The notes under the pieces were generated by a model. That model saw only the letters and a list, made by a program, of their open reading frames with translations. It was not told where the DNA came from and did no database searches. From CBDFGE01 sp965247055 (GTDB lineage Bacteria > Chloroflexota > Dehalococcoidia > Lucifugimonadales > JAGWBF01), in the NCBI GenBank assembly GCA_965247055.1, contig CBDFGE010000006.1, positions 772,068-836,067 on the forward strand: a DNA stretch of 64,000 nucleotides. The letters run 5' to 3'. Position numbers and translations under genes: made by a program. Every line of letters starts with the position of its first letter. Positions within the stretch are counted from its first letter, which is position 1. This document shows positions 62,876 through 64,000 of this stretch, piece after piece.

Positions 62876-63397
62876 ATGTCAGAGCTCACCTTAATTCGTG
62901 ACTCGCTGGGGAGCCTCCAGCGCTCGCTGGACGATGCCGTAAAGGGATTATCCCAAGAGCAGGCCCACTGGAGACCCAACCAGGAGGGTAACCACATCGC
63001 CTTCGTTGCGTGGCACTATGCCCGTACTGTGGACAATGTGGTCCGGTTTGTACTCAAGCGAGAACCTACGGTGTGGATGGAGGGGAAGTGGAACCAGAGG
63101 TTTGGCCTCGACTCGAAGGCCCAGGGCACCGGGATGAGCCCTCACGACGCCGCAGCCCTGAGGATCACCGATATACCCGCCTTCTGTTCCTACATGGGCG
63201 AAGTGTGGAGGCAGGCGGGCTCCTACCTGGACTCGATCACAGAGCAGGACCTGGAGCGGAGGCTGACCGTAAAACCCCTGGGGGAGCTTACCGTGGAGCA
63301 GATGCTGGGGACGGTCCTGCTCACCCACGGCTACACCCACCTGGGAGAGATATGGACGCTGAAGGGGCAGCAAGGCCTTCAGGGTAGCCCCGCCTGA
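62876..63397 (+). CDS. DinB-like (DUF664-type) four-helix protein
   Basis: The 173-aa protein has the DinB/YfiT metal-binding layout: NHIAFVAWHYARTVDN supplies His residues in helix 2, and LLTHGYTHLGEIW supplies two more near the C-terminus, forming a triad around a metal. The opening helix SLGSLQRSLDDAVKGLSQEQAHWRP is typical. The family includes mycothiol/bacillithiol-dependent enzymes and many proteins of unknown role. The ATG at 62876 has GGGAGG upstream. Confidence 0.85.
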   Translation: MSELTLIRDSLGSLQRSLDDAVKGLSQEQAHWRPNQEGNHIAFVAWHYARTVDNVVRFVLKREPTVWMEGKWNQRFGLDSKAQGTGMSPHDAAALRITDIPAFCSYMGEVWRQAGSYLDSITEQDLERRLTVKPLGELTVEQMLGTVLLTHGYTHLGEIWTLKGQQGLQGSPA

Positions 63398-63524
63398 TGG
63401 GCAAGATGCGTCCGTTCGTTTGCCCGCCGCCGGTGCCAAGCTCAGGCTGTGCGCCTCGCGGGAGACCAATCAGCTAAGGGCAGCGTCCCTCTCGCTGGTG
63501 CCCCTGCCCGGCGGACCGAAGGGC

Positions 63525-64000
63525 TCAAGGGGTCGCAGCTAGATGGGACGCCTCCACCCCCGTCAGAACTGCCACCACCTGGTCCAACAGCTCCTCCGCC
63601 CGGCGCCCTATAGCCTCCCTACTTAGACCGCCAACCGGATGAGACGTGTAGATGACGGGATACTCCGCCGCGCCCCACATCCTCGCCATGGCCGTGGCGG
63701 TCACCTTGAACGGGTCGGTGCATATGGTGGCCGATGGGATGCCGGCCTTTTCTACGTGGATTCCGTCGTGCACACTGCACGCGCTGCAGGACCCTCAATC
63801 GCCGATGGCGACTATGGCGTAGTCGCACTCCTTGCCCATCCGGGCGATGACCTCGGGATCGGCGGGCTTGGAGGCCGATGGCTTGCGGTGGTACATGACC
63901 TCCGCGACACCGTACCTGGCCTTCAAGAGATCGGCCAGCTCCTCCAGTAGCTCCTTGCCGTTGGGTTTGCTGTCGTCGATCAGCCCAACCCGCTTACCCC
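63525..64000 (-). CDS. UGSC-motif selenoprotein (3' part; TGA read as selenocysteine)
   Basis: On the minus strand the frame is open from the window edge (GKRVGLIDDSKPNGKELLEE) through VIARMGKECDYAIVAIGD. It meets TGA at 63797-63795, then continues without interruption as GSCSACSVHDGIHVEKAGIP, ATICTDPFKVTATAMARMW to TAG-type termination at 63525. The motif D-U-G-S-C-S-A-C-S corresponds to the selenoprotein family known as UGSC, in which some members have Cys in place of U. A hairpin CGUGCA-GUG-UGCACG begins 17 nt from the U of UGA, where bacterial SECIS elements lie. The N-terminus is outside the window. Ordinary calling would report only a truncated protein from a GTG at 63773. Confidence 0.85.
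63767..63781 (-). promoter_or_regulatory. Predicted bacterial SECIS hairpin
   Basis: A perfect 6-bp stem with a GUG loop occupies nucleotides 17-31 counted from the U of the in-frame UGA at 63797-63795. Apical-loop G/U at about 23-25 nt from the UGA fits the relaxed bacterial SECIS consensus recognised by SelB. Confidence 0.65.

Overview
This 64 kb window is GC-rich, densely coding bacterial DNA. Several things suggest a Chloroflexota genome of the SAR202/Dehalococcoidia type: the gene repertoire (split transketolase, RNase Y/YmdB, catabolic paralogue families such as D-aminoacylase, xanthine-dehydrogenase-like and GMC enzymes), Thr/Pro/Ala-rich lipoprotein linkers, many TTG/GTG starts, and an archaellum-type FlaH-like ATPase. 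This assignment is inference from gene content. No rRNA or taxonomic marker was compared.

Layout. 1-9.9 kb is housekeeping: the end of a transketolase N-subunit gene and its C-subunit; a proB / clan-AA protease / proA / small-gene operon on the minus strand; and a plus-strand run rny, a perfect 20-bp terminator, ymdB, PHP phosphoesterase, plsY and a B-box membrane protein. recX and recA follow on the minus strand. The 3' end of recA is altered by a 161-bp composite insertion made of IS1380 transposase sequence and a piece of recA. 11.2-14.4 kb holds ridA, nadE and a HAD hydrolase. 14.4-20.4 kb holds a long, structured-looking leader, a peptide-type ABC importer (binding protein plus two permeases, no ATPases) and an MFS exporter. 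20.5-28.2 kb is a catabolic cluster: two amidohydrolases, a stand-alone molybdopterin dehydrogenase subunit, a GMC oxidoreductase and a dienelactone hydrolase. 28.4-36.6 kb holds pyrD, a LuxR regulator with two HtrA-like proteases (one frameshifted), an SDR and a fused 1241-aa ABC exporter.

From 37 kb onward the window becomes accessory. An IS256-family element sits inside a universal stress protein gene with a clean 8-bp target duplication. A degraded transposase related to the ISNCY (IS1202) group and a degraded IS1380 element follow. Many genes here carry single frameshifts or an in-frame TAG: a DUF72 gene, a membrane protein, a Kef-type antiporter, a FlaH-like ATPase and a hybrid histidine kinase. 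Intact genes include a TPP enzyme, a pterin dehydratase, a CMD protein, a DEAD-box helicase, a tRNA-Leu(CAA), a low-GC fatty-acid desaturase, a duplicated DM13-domain protein with a Met-rich linker, and several short unknown ORFs. The many single-base lesions mean either local decay or consensus error in the assembly, and raw reads would be needed to decide.

The last 2.5 kb holds a zinc-ribbon/TPR protein, DUF2277, a lipoprotein and a DinB-like protein. At the very end is the 3' part of a gene whose reading frame crosses a TGA in a U-G-S-C motif followed at once by a SECIS-like hairpin. This is very likely a selenoprotein that ordinary gene calling would truncate.
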